Under the pieces are notes generated by a model that was not told where the DNA came from, searched no databases, and saw only the letters and a list, made by a program, of their open reading frames with translations. A stretch of DNA of 41,731 nt from contig JAKABH010000009.1 of NCBI GenBank assembly GCA_021801925.1, forward strand, positions 1-41,731, written 5' to 3'. This stretch comes from Thermoplasmata archaeon (GTDB lineage Archaea > Thermoplasmatota > Thermoplasmata > Lutacidiplasmatales > UBA184). A program made the position numbers and the translations under genes. Positions 1 to 7,478 of the stretch are shown here, in pieces. Within the stretch, counting starts at the first letter, position 1, and every line of letters begins with the position of its first letter.

Positions 1-40
1 CGCGTCGTACTTGGGGTGCCGACAAGGGACGATAGGGAGC

Positions 41-238
41 GTGCGACAGGTGTCCGTTTACAAGTCGCGGAAGCAGTCGGCCGAGGGAGTGTACAACTCC
101 CTCGCCGACCTCCCGTCCCCCGACTTCTCAACGTCCCATCCCCGGCCTAAGAGCAAGGCCGAGGTCGCCCGTCGGCGGGCGAAGGACGAGATTCTCGTTC
201 GGCATGGGATGCGGCCGAGCGTGGGGTATGGACGCTAA
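41..238 (+). CDS. Small hypothetical protein upstream of nucleotidyltransferase-like gene
   Basis: About 65 residues, not recognised. I chose the GTG at 41 because a GGGAG purine run lies just before it; a TTG at 11 or a GTG at 50 are in the same frame. The protein is hydrophilic. Its C-terminal half is a basic stretch (KSKAEVARRRAKDE) followed by LVRHGMRPSVGYGR, which would suit a small helical partner protein. Its stop overlaps the likely start of the next gene (228) by 11 bases, so the two look translationally coupled, like a toxin-antitoxin or other two-gene accessory module. That reading is inference from layout only. GC content here looks lower than in most of the window. Confidence 0.4.
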   Translation: MRQVSVYKSRKQSAEGVYNSLADLPSPDFSTSHPRPKSKAEVARRRAKDEILVRHGMRPSVGYGR

Positions 239-796
239 GGCGTTCGACTCCACGCTCCAACGGGCCCGGACTCAAACCGAGCGACTGGCGTGGTTCGGCG
301 CCCTGCTTACGAAGGAAACAGGCCTGGAGGGAAGACTCGTCATCGTCGGTGGGTCTGCCATCGAAATCTACCTCGGGAGCGACCAGTACGTTTCCGAAAA
401 CATCGACGTTGTCGGGGAGAAAGCCCGCATCAAGACCGTCCTGGAGCGAGGGGGTTCTCCGAGGTGTCTGGGAGGGACCGGCGCCGGTACTTGGTAAAGG
501 CCGGGGTCGGGCAGGTGGACATAGTTGGTCCGCAGGAAAAATCCGGCCTTCCTGCCCGTAAGGAAGAAACGACGCACGGGCCCGTCCTCCTTGCCCCCGT
601 GGAATACCTCATCGCCCGCCGACTCGTAATGGCCGCTCAGGAGAAATCACCGGAGAGGTTCAGCCAGGCGGTCGCGCTCGCGGTGGAATTCGGCGACGGT
701 TTGGATTGGGACTACATCGAAGGCAACGCCCGGTACGAGCGAGTGCTGCCGCTCTACCAGCAGCTCTGCGACAGGGTCAAGGCCCTCACCACGTAG
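228..796 (+). pseudogene. Nucleotidyltransferase-like (AbiEii/DUF6036-like) gene, frameshifted
   Basis: Two frames together spell one protein. The first half begins at ATG 228 (MDAKAFDSTL), contains GGSAIEIYLGSD and the acidic motif SENIDVVG, and runs to about 452. The second half continues one frame over with GFSEVSGRDRRRYLVKAGVG, QVDIVGP, a conserved-looking APVEYLIARRLVMA segment and a helical C-terminus ending at 796. The join falls at a run of five G at 450-454: one missing G would explain it, so it is either a real disrupting mutation or an assembly error. The GGS...D-V pattern and length (about 190 residues if repaired) fit nucleotidyltransferases of the AbiEii/DUF6036 type, often found in toxin-antitoxin or phage-defence pairs. 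The family call is moderate; the frameshift is visible directly. Confidence 0.5.
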
Positions 797-1159
797 GGGG
801 TCTCCGTCCCGGGGGGACCACCCTCCCCACTGCGGAGTGCCCTCGGTGCAAGTGCCGACCTGATTTCGCCCTGCACGGGAGATTGGTGCTCGCGGCAGCG
901 AAGGATCGGGATTCGCATCCCCCCCGAGTGTAGGTCCCCCTGCTCTCACCCCCCCTCACGGTGGGGCTCGGGTTGGGGATCGCCGCGATCCGGCCCGCGC
1001 GCTCCCGGCGGGGACGTCCCCGGCCGTGCCGGGGCCGGGGGAGGCCGACGCCCGGGGCCCCGATCGGGCGACCCCGACCCCCGTCGCCGTCGGCCCGCCG
1101 CCGACCGGGTTCGGCCGACGGAAATAAGAGGTAGGCGCTTACACCCCCGGCGGGCGTAC
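797..1159. other. Intergenic region, 363 bases, no gene seen
   Basis: No convincing coding frame or RNA gene. The stretch contains a GGGAT-loop-ATCCC hairpin near 908-921 that superficially resembles a tRNA T-arm but does not extend to a cloverleaf. It also holds a perfect 14-base palindrome CGGGGACGTCCCCG at 1009-1022 and very GC-rich simple sequence up to about 1110. The AT-rich GAAATAAGAG at 1121-1130 is the only promoter-like element. Confidence 0.4.
1121..1130 (+). promoter_or_regulatory. Probable TATA box of the flippase-like gene
   Basis: GAAATAAGAG stands out as AT-rich in a region above 75% GC and lies about 35 bases before the TTG at 1160. The spacing fits a short-leader archaeal transcript. 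Confidence 0.4.
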
Positions 1160-2902
1160 TTGGCGGCGGCACCTCCTCGATCGGACGATTCGCCGCCCCC
1201 GGTCGCCGTGCCGAAGCAGGCGTTCTCCCTGACGCTCAGCTCGGGGGGCGTCTTCGCGACGAGCCTCGCGGTCCAGCTGATCGGGTTCGCGGGCAGCGTC
1301 ATCCTCTACAAGTACTACGCCATCGGCGACGCCCGGACGGCCCTCCTCGGCACGGCGCAGTTCTTCCTGCTGATCGCCTCGTCGATCAACGGCATCGGCG
1401 ACCTCCGCATCGGGACCGCCTACACCTACTTCCTCGCCCGGGGGATGCCGCCCCGCCAGACGACCGCGACGTACCTCCTGCTTCGCGTGATGATGGTCGG
1501 AGGGATCGGGCTGTTCCTGGTCGTGATCGCGCCGCTGTCGCTCGGCGTCGGCCCGATCGCGCCGCCCGGGATCATGTTCGAGACCCTGGCGCTGTTCCTC
1601 GTCCTGCCGATCTTCTGGTCGATCTCGACCGTCTACAACCAGACGTACATCGGCTCGGGCAATTCGCTCCGGGCCCAGTATCCGTCGCTGATCGAGGCGA
1701 TCGCCCGGGTACCGGCGATCTACTGGGTGACGTTCCACAATCCGACGATCCTCACGATCGCCGCCGCCTACGCGGTCGGTGCGGGGGTGGCGGCGGCGTT
1801 CAGTCTGCCGAGCCTCTGGCCCCGTCTCGCCGGGTTCCGCAAAGTCGAGGCGCTCCGGATGTTCCGCTTCGCCTGGCCGCTCATGGCGAGCCTCCTGCTC
1901 AACTACGTCGTCACCAACACCGTGCCGCTCCTCGTCAAGATCGGGGTCAGCGCGGAGGCGTTCTCCTGGTTCCTCGCCGCGAACGGCTGGCGGGTGCTGG
2001 TCCTGTCGCTCCCGGCGGCGATCACGACGCCGCTGTTCCCGTACCTGGCCGGTCTCCATCGGCTGGAGCGATGGGAAGCGATCCGGACCGGGACGTGGCA
2101 GGCGCTGCGGTACTCCTCGATGCTCTTGGTCCCCGGGGTGATCGCGCTGTTCGTCTACCGGTTCAACTTCCTCGACGACTTCGCGAACCACAGCTACGCG
2201 GTCCAGGGGTCGACCGCGCTCGCGATCCTCGCGATCGGGGCCCTCCCGCTCGCCTTGAGCCAGATCATCCAGTCGAGCATCAACGCCATCGGCCGCCAGC
2301 GGCTCGAGCTGTACATCACGATCACGCAGATCCTCGTCCTGCTCGGCGGGATCGGCCTCCTCATGCCGCCGTGGGGGCCGTTCCCGATCCACCCGGGGAT
2401 CGTCGCGGGGGCGGTCGCGATCCTGCTCTCGTCGGTCGCCGCCCTCGCGCTCAACACCTACTTCATGGAGTCGCTGATCCGGGTCCACATCCACCCCGCC
2501 TCGATCGCCGGCATCACCGTCAGTGCCGCGGGCGCCTTCGGGGCCCTGGTCGCGCTCAACCGGTTCCACCTGTTCCCGGTGAGTTCGAGCGTGGAGCTCC
2601 TCGCCGCCGTCCTCGTCGGCTTCGTCGTCTACTTCGTGATCCTCGCGCTCATCGGCGAACTGTCGCGGGACGACGTGCGGCGGATCGGGCACTCGCTCGG
2701 CCTCCCCCGGTCGGTGGTGGAGGCCGTCGGCCGGATCCCGTGGCGGGATCGGAGCCCCGACCTCGCCCCGCTCACCGATCTCACCCTCGCCCCGGGACTC
2801 CGCTCGACGGAGCTCCCCGAAGCGTTCACCGGGATGCGCGAGATGCCCGAGGTCGGCGATGCGCCGATTCCGGGCGACGGGCCGCGCGAGCCTCCCGACT
2901 GA
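1160..2902 (+). CDS. Polysaccharide/oligosaccharide flippase-like membrane protein
   Basis: 580 residues with about 12-14 hydrophobic helices from residue ~25 to ~505 and a hydrophilic C-terminal tail of ~70 residues. Overall build (SSGGVFATSLAVQLIGFAGS start, repeated helix pairs, a late second helix bundle) resembles the MATE/Wzx-like polysaccharide export family, which flips lipid-linked sugars across the membrane. A role in supplying surface glycans would fit the glycosyltransferase at 11956 and the sequon-rich exported proteins in this window; that link is inference. The start TTG at 1160 follows a TATA-like box; an in-frame GTG at 1208 is an alternative that removes the charged, proline-rich first 16 residues. 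It stands alone, with no operon partner. Confidence 0.6.
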   Translation: MAAAPPRSDDSPPPVAVPKQAFSLTLSSGGVFATSLAVQLIGFAGSVILYKYYAIGDARTALLGTAQFFLLIASSINGIGDLRIGTAYTYFLARGMPPRQTTATYLLLRVMMVGGIGLFLVVIAPLSLGVGPIAPPGIMFETLALFLVLPIFWSISTVYNQTYIGSGNSLRAQYPSLIEAIARVPAIYWVTFHNPTILTIAAAYAVGAGVAAAFSLPSLWPRLAGFRKVEALRMFRFAWPLMASLLLNYVVTNTVPLLVKIGVSAEAFSWFLAANGWRVLVLSLPAAITTPLFPYLAGLHRLERWEAIRTGTWQALRYSSMLLVPGVIALFVYRFNFLDDFANHSYAVQGSTALAILAIGALPLALSQIIQSSINAIGRQRLELYITITQILVLLGGIGLLMPPWGPFPIHPGIVAGAVAILLSSVAALALNTYFMESLIRVHIHPASIAGITVSAAGAFGALVALNRFHLFPVSSSVELLAAVLVGFVVYFVILALIGELSRDDVRRIGHSLGLPRSVVEAVGRIPWRDRSPDLAPLTDLTLAPGLRSTELPEAFTGMREMPEVGDAPIPGDGPREPPD

Positions 2903-3007
2903 GCGGCGCGCCGGCCGTGCGGCCCTCTGTCACGCCGCCGGCTACGGGGGATCTGTGTCGGAGAACGACGCCCGGTAGCGGGATCTGTCGCGACCTCCGC
3001 TTCAGAG

Positions 3008-3042
3008 CATTTATCCGCCGGCCTGCGCTCGACCAAGGGAGG
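3008..3042 (+). promoter_or_regulatory. TATA box and Shine-Dalgarno site of the Fe-S carrier gene
   Basis: CATTTATCC at 3008-3016 is the TATA candidate. GGGAGG at 3037-3042 lies 9 bases before the ATG at 3052, so this gene appears to have a leader with a ribosome binding site, unlike the leaderless pattern elsewhere. Confidence 0.5.
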
Positions 3043-3051
3043 CACCGACCC

Positions 3052-3441
3052 ATGGTTCACGTAGAGGTTCGCCCGGCCGCGTCCCTGCAGGTGAAGACGC
3101 TCATCCGCGGCCAGAATCCCGAGGTCGCCGTTCGCGTCTACGCGCAGCCCGGCGGCGGCGGTTGCGGCGGCGGCTCGTCGGTGCAGTTCGGGCTCGCCTT
3201 TGCCCGGCCCCGGCCGGACGACGAGGTCATCCCGGGCGACGGCTACCGGCTCCTGGTCGACCCGTCCAGCACGAAGTTCGTCGACGGGGCGGTCATCGAC
3301 TACGTCGAGGGCCTCCAGGAATCCGGGTTCAAGATCACCAACCCGACGCTCCCGGAACCGGACGACGCGGGACGGTCCGGGGGCTGCGGCTCGTGCGGAA
3401 GCAACTCCTCCAACGGCGGCGGCTGCGGCTGCGGGCACTGA
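3052..3441 (+). CDS. HesB/IscA/ErpA-family Fe-S cluster carrier with Cys-rich tail
   Basis: 129 residues. The A-type carrier fold is clear from GGGGCGGGSSVQFGLAF (Cys38) and from RLLVDPSSTKFVDGAVIDYV followed by EGLQESGFKITNP, which match the family closely. A-type proteins bind an Fe-S cluster or iron with one central Cys and a C-terminal C-x-C pair and hand clusters to target enzymes. Here the C-terminus has Cys112 and Cys115 (CGSC), then a short Gly/Ser linker and a second pair, Cys125 and Cys127 (CGC), just before the end. The protein is thus longer than usual and carries two candidate cysteine pairs. Ferredoxin-dependent and hydrogenase enzymes in the window are plausible clients (inference). 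Start chosen from the GGGAGG site. Confidence 0.88.
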   Translation: MVHVEVRPAASLQVKTLIRGQNPEVAVRVYAQPGGGGCGGGSSVQFGLAFARPRPDDEVIPGDGYRLLVDPSSTKFVDGAVIDYVEGLQESGFKITNPTLPEPDDAGRSGGCGSCGSNSSNGGGCGCGH

Positions 3442-3511
3442 TCGCCTCCCCGACGATCCCGGCGCCGTCGGCGGGTAGGTCCGCCCGGCCTAGGGGCTCC
3501 CCGGGGGACCC

Positions 3512-4438
3512 GTGACCGCCGAACCGCTGCGGGCGGAGAACCTCCGCAAGATCTACACCGTCAAGGGGGCGCCGCCGGTCGAGGCGCTGTCCGGGGTCTC
3601 GATGGCGGTCCACCCCGGCGAGCGGGTCGCCCTGCTCGGGCGGAACGGGGCCGGGAAGACGACGTTCCTCCGGATCGCCTCGACCCTGCTCCGTCCGACG
3701 TCGGGGACGATCGAGGTCTTCGGCTACGACGTCGACGCGGTGCCCGAGCGGGCGCGGCCGTACATCGCCGTCGTCCCCCAGGAGGGGAAGCCGTTCTTCC
3801 ACCTCTGCCCGCGGGAGCAGATCTACACCTACCTGCGGGCCCGCGGACTCTCCCGCGAGACGGCGAAGAGCCGCACGGAGGAGTCGCTCGTGCGGATGGG
3901 CCTCACCGAGGTCGCCGACCGGCTCGCGATCACGCTCTCGGGCGGCCAGCGGCAGCGGACGATGGTCGCGACCGTGATCGCGACGCAGGCGCCGCTGCTG
4001 TTCCTCGACGAGCCGACGATCGGGATGGACCCGTTCGCCCGGCGGGAGGTCTGGGCGTCGCTCCGGGATCTCACGACGAAGGGGTCGACGATCCTCCTGA
4101 CCACCCACTACCTGGACGAAGCGGAGGCGCTGAGCCACCGCCTCTACATCGTCGAGCGGGGCCGGGTGATCGTGACCGGGACAGCGGACGAACTGAAGCG
4201 GTCGGTCGGCGGGACGCTGAAGGTCGTGCTGCCCGGCGCGGCGGGCCGGGCGAGCGAGTTTGCCTCGTTCGGGGAGACCGTCCCCGACGGCGGCACCCTC
4301 ACGGTGATCGTGGCGCCGGAGCGCCTCGGGGAGCTCATGGACCTCGCCGTCCGCAGCCACCTGACGGCGACCGTCGGCCCGGTGACCCTCGAGGAGGCGT
4401 TCCTGCGGGTCGTCGGACGGAAGATCGATGAGGAGTGA
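3512..4438 (+). CDS. ABC transporter ATP-binding protein (NodI/DrrA-like)
   Basis: 308 residues, GTG start. It shows the full ABC ATPase set: Walker A GRNGAGKTT (around residue 47), Q-loop in VVPQEGKPF, signature LSGGQRQRT, Walker B LLFLDEPTIGMD, and H-loop LLTTHYLDEAEAL. The region after residue ~215 is the DrrA/NodI-type C-terminal extension (IVERGRVIVTGTADELK). It would energise the two ABC-2 permeases downstream; its end overlaps the first permease start by 11 bases, so coupled translation is likely. Substrate is not visible from sequence; the family exports drugs, lipids or glycans. Confidence 0.93.
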   Translation: MTAEPLRAENLRKIYTVKGAPPVEALSGVSMAVHPGERVALLGRNGAGKTTFLRIASTLLRPTSGTIEVFGYDVDAVPERARPYIAVVPQEGKPFFHLCPREQIYTYLRARGLSRETAKSRTEESLVRMGLTEVADRLAITLSGGQRQRTMVATVIATQAPLLFLDEPTIGMDPFARREVWASLRDLTTKGSTILLTTHYLDEAEALSHRLYIVERGRVIVTGTADELKRSVGGTLKVVLPGAAGRASEFASFGETVPDGGTLTVIVAPERLGELMDLAVRSHLTATVGPVTLEEAFLRVVGRKIDEE

Positions 4439-5186
4439 AATCGCCACCACCCGGGCGTTCGGCGGCACCGCCGCGTTCCTCTGGACCGAGGTCCTCGTCC
4501 AGGCGCACGAGGAGCTCGCGATGGCGACGGCGATGGTGACGCAGGTCGTCCTGCTGGTCTTCGTCTACATCCTCGCGCCGTCGCTGATCGGCGTCGCGCT
4601 GGTCGGCTCGGTCGTCTTCTCGACGTTCACCCTCGGCCAGCGGGTCCTCAACGAGGCGGCGTACATCCGCATCGACCACAAGGCGACCGACCTGTATCTG
4701 GCCGGCCCGATGACCGCCGAGGGGTATTTCCTCGGGATGGCCGTCGGGATCCTGGTCGTCTACCTGCCTCCGGTGGCGATCCTCGGGGCCTTGACCGTCC
4801 TGGTCGCCCACCTCTCCGTGGCGACGGCGCTCCTCCTCTTCGGACTGTCGGGGGTCGTCTGGCTGTTCGCGGCGTCGATCGGCTACATCTTCTCGACGTT
4901 CTTCCGCGACAACCGGGCGATCTGGGCCTACGCGAGCCTCTTCTTCAACGTCTTCGGGGTGCTGCCGCCCGTCTTCTATCCGTTCGGCTACTTCCCCGCC
5001 TACCTGCGGCCGGTGGCGCTCTTGATGCCGCCGAGCGCGGCCGCGGCGCTGGTCCAGAGCCGGCTCGGCGCCACGGTCCTCTCCACCGGCGAGACGTGGC
5101 TCGCCGTCGTCGGGCTCGCCGTCGAGACGACCGGCCTCTTCGTCTTCGCCGCCTACTGGGCGCGCCGGACCGTCCGGGGGGCGTAG
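4428..5186 (+). CDS. ABC-2 type transporter permease
   Basis: 252 residues with six predicted membrane helices, of which the segments near residues 35-60, 100-135, 140-165, 180-205 and 225-245 are plain. The order and the conserved-looking segment with STFFRDNRAIWAYASLFFN match ABC-2/DrrB-NodJ permeases. ATG 4428 lies inside the 3' end of the ATPase gene. The second permease starts 4 bases after its stop, so the exporter probably works as an ATPase dimer with a heterodimer of these two proteins. Substrate unknown. Confidence 0.85.
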   Translation: MRSEIATTRAFGGTAAFLWTEVLVQAHEELAMATAMVTQVVLLVFVYILAPSLIGVALVGSVVFSTFTLGQRVLNEAAYIRIDHKATDLYLAGPMTAEGYFLGMAVGILVVYLPPVAILGALTVLVAHLSVATALLLFGLSGVVWLFAASIGYIFSTFFRDNRAIWAYASLFFNVFGVLPPVFYPFGYFPAYLRPVALLMPPSAAAALVQSRLGATVLSTGETWLAVVGLAVETTGLFVFAAYWARRTVRGA

Positions 5187-5190
5187 CGGG

Positions 5191-5973
5191 ATGGCCGGCG
5201 TGGAGGCGGAGTTCCCCGGCGTCCCGACCCGGGGCCGCGCGCTGCCCGCCTTCGCCCTCGTCGGCTGGCGGTGGATCAGCCGCAACCCGGCGGTCACGAT
5301 CACGCCGGTCCTGCTGCCGTTCATTTTCCTCTACTTCCTCTCGCTCATCTCGCCGCCCCGCCTCGTGCCCCTCGAGATCGTCGGCGCGATGCTGTTCACC
5401 ATGCAGAACATCGGCAGCTGGGTCCTGGGGGACAGCGCCACGTGGCGGATCGAGTGCTCCCTCCAGGACATGTTCGTCGCGAGCCCGCTCGGCCGGATCC
5501 GGTACCTGTTCGGCATCGCCTTCTCGAACCTCATCGCGATGCTGCCGGCGCTCGCGATCCTCTTCGCCCTCCTGGTCTGGAAGGGCGGAGTGGAGGGGGT
5601 GCCGATGACCCTGTTCGGGGCCGCCGCGCTGGCGGCGAGCCTCGCGACGCTCTGGATCCTCTTCTCGGCGATCGGGATCGCGATCTCGAGCCGGGTCAAG
5701 ACCCAGCGGGAGATCTGGCCGGTCGGCAACCTCACGTTCACCCTCTTGGGGATGCTGTCGCCGCTGTACTACCCCCTCTCGGCGCTCCCGCCGATCTGGC
5801 AGGACGCCGCCCGCTTCCTGCCGACGACCTACGCCGCGCTCTTCGTCCAGGGGGCCCTCGGGATCACGCCCGCCCCCGCCGCGACGCTCGCCGCCTACGG
5901 CGCGCTCCTCGGGCTGTCGGCGGTCGTGGGGCTCCTCCTCTCCCTCCGTCTCTACCGCTGGGGCGAAGCGTGA
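5191..5973 (+). CDS. ABC-2 type transporter permease, second subunit
   Basis: 260 residues, six hydrophobic segments, and the same architecture as the preceding permease. The stretch SSRVKTQREIWPVGNLTFT with LLGMLSPLYYPLSALPP corresponds to the DRDNRAIWAY...PPVFYP region of its neighbour, so the two permeases look like ancient paralogues. It is third in the ATPase-permease-permease operon. Start ATG 5191 is 4 bases beyond the previous stop. The protein ends at a clear drop into a non-coding leader before the SUI1 gene. Confidence 0.85.
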   Translation: MAGVEAEFPGVPTRGRALPAFALVGWRWISRNPAVTITPVLLPFIFLYFLSLISPPRLVPLEIVGAMLFTMQNIGSWVLGDSATWRIECSLQDMFVASPLGRIRYLFGIAFSNLIAMLPALAILFALLVWKGGVEGVPMTLFGAAALAASLATLWILFSAIGIAISSRVKTQREIWPVGNLTFTLLGMLSPLYYPLSALPPIWQDAARFLPTTYAALFVQGALGITPAPAATLAAYGALLGLSAVVGLLLSLRLYRWGEA

Positions 5974-6020
5974 CCGGCACGCCTTCCAACGACCCCGACA
6001 CGTTCATAGGGGGTGCCGCC

Positions 6021-6137
6021 ATGGTCGGAGCGGTGCCCTTGCGCAACGAGACGTCCCCAGCACGGCCGAATCGTCGGGGGTCTCGACCGGGCGCCGAGGC
6101 CAATCCCTCCTCCGCACGCCGGGGGACGGGGCGCTGA
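6021..6137 (+). CDS. Possible 38-residue leader ORF before SUI1
   Basis: An ATG at 6021 lies about 20 bases after an AT-rich TTCATAG (6003-6009) and opens a 38-codon frame rich in Pro, Arg and Ala, ending 9 bases before the SUI1 start. No family is recognisable. It may only be the 5' leader of the SUI1 transcript. Listed because the position relative to the TATA-like element is right for a leaderless start. Confidence 0.15.
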   Translation: MVGAVPLRNETSPARPNRRGSRPGAEANPSSARRGTGR

Positions 6138-6146
6138 GAACGCACG

Positions 6147-6464
6147 ATGGCGAACGACGAGTTCGATGAGATCCTGTCCGCGCTCGACCGCGAGACCGCG
6201 CGCATCCGGGTCCGCGCCGAGCCGCGCCGGTACAACAAGCCCGCGACCGTGATCTCCGGCTTCCCGCCGGGGGTCGACCTCGAGGAGACGACCCGGACGC
6301 TCAAGAACCGCCTCGCGACCGGCGGCTCCGTGGTCGACGGCGAGGTCTACCTCCAGGGGGACCACCGGGCCCGGATCCGGGACGAGCTCGCCCGCCTCGG
6401 CTTCGACCCCGAGACGGTCGAGGTGTCGGACACGGCACTCCCGAAGCGGGGCCGCCGCGGCTAG
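6147..6464 (+). CDS. Translation initiation factor SUI1/eIF1-type
   Basis: 105 residues. The SUI1 domain fills residues ~20-100: NKPATVISGFPPGVDLEET, TLKNRLATGGSVVDGEVYLQ, and GDHRARIRDELARLGFD are close to family consensus (R-x-x-x-K-P-x-T-x-I-x-G; L-K-x-x-x-x-x-G-G; Q-G-D-x-R). It helps the small ribosomal subunit select the start codon. About 170 bases separate it from the ABC permease, with an AT-rich TTCATAG at 6003-6009 as the nearest promoter candidate, so it may be transcribed alone with a long leader. Confidence 0.93.
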   Translation: MANDEFDEILSALDRETARIRVRAEPRRYNKPATVISGFPPGVDLEETTRTLKNRLATGGSVVDGEVYLQGDHRARIRDELARLGFDPETVEVSDTALPKRGRRG

Positions 6465-6541
6465 GGGCGTTTCGGCGCCCCCGGCCGGTCCGTACACCGG
6501 CTCCCCGTCCCGCCGGCCGATCGCCCCCCGGCGCCGCTCAC

Positions 6542-6549
6542 GGTATATG
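6542..6549 (+). promoter_or_regulatory. TATA box of the sulfurtransferase gene
   Basis: GGTATATG is a near-ideal archaeal TATA element. It decides the start: the upstream in-frame ATG at 6547 lies within the box itself, so the ATG at 6580 (about 33 bases downstream) must be the true start. Confidence 0.65.
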
Positions 6550-6579
6550 CGGGCGCCCGGTCCCTTGACGGAGCCGACC

Positions 6580-7437
6580 ATGGCGGCATACGCTCACCCG
6601 GAAGTGCTGGTGGAGAACGACTGGCTCGCTGCGCACCTCACCGACCCCAAGGTACGGGTCGTCGAGGTCGACTACGACGCGGCGGCGAACTACGTACTCG
6701 GGCACGTTCCGGGCGCCGTGCTGTTCGACTGGCGACGCGACATCAACGACCCGGTCGCCCGCGACCTCCTCTCCCGGGAGGCGCTCGAGGCGCTGTTCCG
6801 CCGCGCGGGGATCGAGGCAGATTCGACGATCGTCCTCTACGGGGACTTCAACAACTGGTTCGCCGCCTTCGCCTACTGGGTCTTCGCCTACTACGGCGTC
6901 TCGAACACGAAGCTGCTGAACGGCGGCCGGAAGAAGTGGATCGCCGAGGACCGCCCGTTCACCAAGGCGGTGCCGACGCCGACCCCGAGCCGGTACACCG
7001 CCCCGGCCCCGGTCCCGTCGCTGCGGGTCTACCTGGACGACGTCCGGGCGGCGCTGCCCAAGGTCCAGGCGGGGAAGATGGCCCTCGTCGACGTCCGCGG
7101 GCCGAAGGAGTTCTCGGGGGAGGTCACGGCGCCGGCCGAATACCCGACCGAGCACGCCCAGCGCGGCGGCCACATTCCCGGGGCGAAGAACGTCCCGTGG
7201 GCCCAGGCGGTCCGGGACGACGGGACGTTCAAGTCCCGCGAGGAGCTCGAAGCGATCTACGGCGGCAAGGGGATCACCCCCTCCACTCCCGTCATCACCT
7301 ACTGCCGCATCGGCGAGCGGTCGAGCCACACCTGGTTCGTCCTCAAGTATCTCCTCGGATACCCCGACGTCCGGAACTACGACGGCTCCTGGACCGAGTG
7401 GGGGAACCTGATCCGGACCCCGATCGAGCGTCCGTAG
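6580..7437 (+). CDS. Thiosulfate/3-mercaptopyruvate sulfurtransferase (tandem rhodanese)
   Basis: 285 residues, the normal size for two-domain rhodaneses. The inactive N-terminal domain covers about residues 8-135 (VEVDYDAAANYVLGHVPGAV, then LYGDFNNWFAAFAYWVF). The catalytic domain follows (LVDVRGPKEFSGE, GHIPGAKNVPW) and ends with the active-site loop YCRIGERSSHTWF, where the Cys carries the persulfide. It moves sulfane sulfur from thiosulfate or mercaptopyruvate to an acceptor thiol. The gene faces a GcvH/TusA-like fusion only 40 bases away, a plausible sulfur acceptor (inference). Start fixed by the TATA box. Confidence 0.92.
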   Translation: MAAYAHPEVLVENDWLAAHLTDPKVRVVEVDYDAAANYVLGHVPGAVLFDWRRDINDPVARDLLSREALEALFRRAGIEADSTIVLYGDFNNWFAAFAYWVFAYYGVSNTKLLNGGRKKWIAEDRPFTKAVPTPTPSRYTAPAPVPSLRVYLDDVRAALPKVQAGKMALVDVRGPKEFSGEVTAPAEYPTEHAQRGGHIPGAKNVPWAQAVRDDGTFKSREELEAIYGGKGITPSTPVITYCRIGERSSHTWFVLKYLLGYPDVRNYDGSWTEWGNLIRTPIERP

Positions 7438-7460
7438 GGCGTGGCGCCCCCCCCCAAGGG

Positions 7461-7478
7461 GGCGGAGGCGCCTCCGCC
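7461..7478. terminator. Perfect palindrome between convergent genes, possible bidirectional terminator
   Basis: GGCGGAGGCGCCTCCGCC is an exact 18-base inverted repeat without spacer, preceded by C- and G-runs that can also pair (7445-7462). It sits between the sulfurtransferase stop and the stop of the opposing gene. No T-run follows, so a termination role is only suggested by position. Confidence 0.35.

Noticed and set aside
870-935. Possible tRNA on the basis of GGGATTCGCATCCC, which resembles a T-arm
   Set aside because: The loop lacks the conserved A58-equivalent, stem pairs are broken in the 7-base-loop register, and no acceptor, D or anticodon stems could be drawn on either strand.
6547-6579. 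Longer start for the sulfurtransferase at ATG 6547
   Set aside because: That ATG is part of the TATA box GGTATATG; the ATG at 6580 has correct spacing and gives the normal rhodanese N-terminus.
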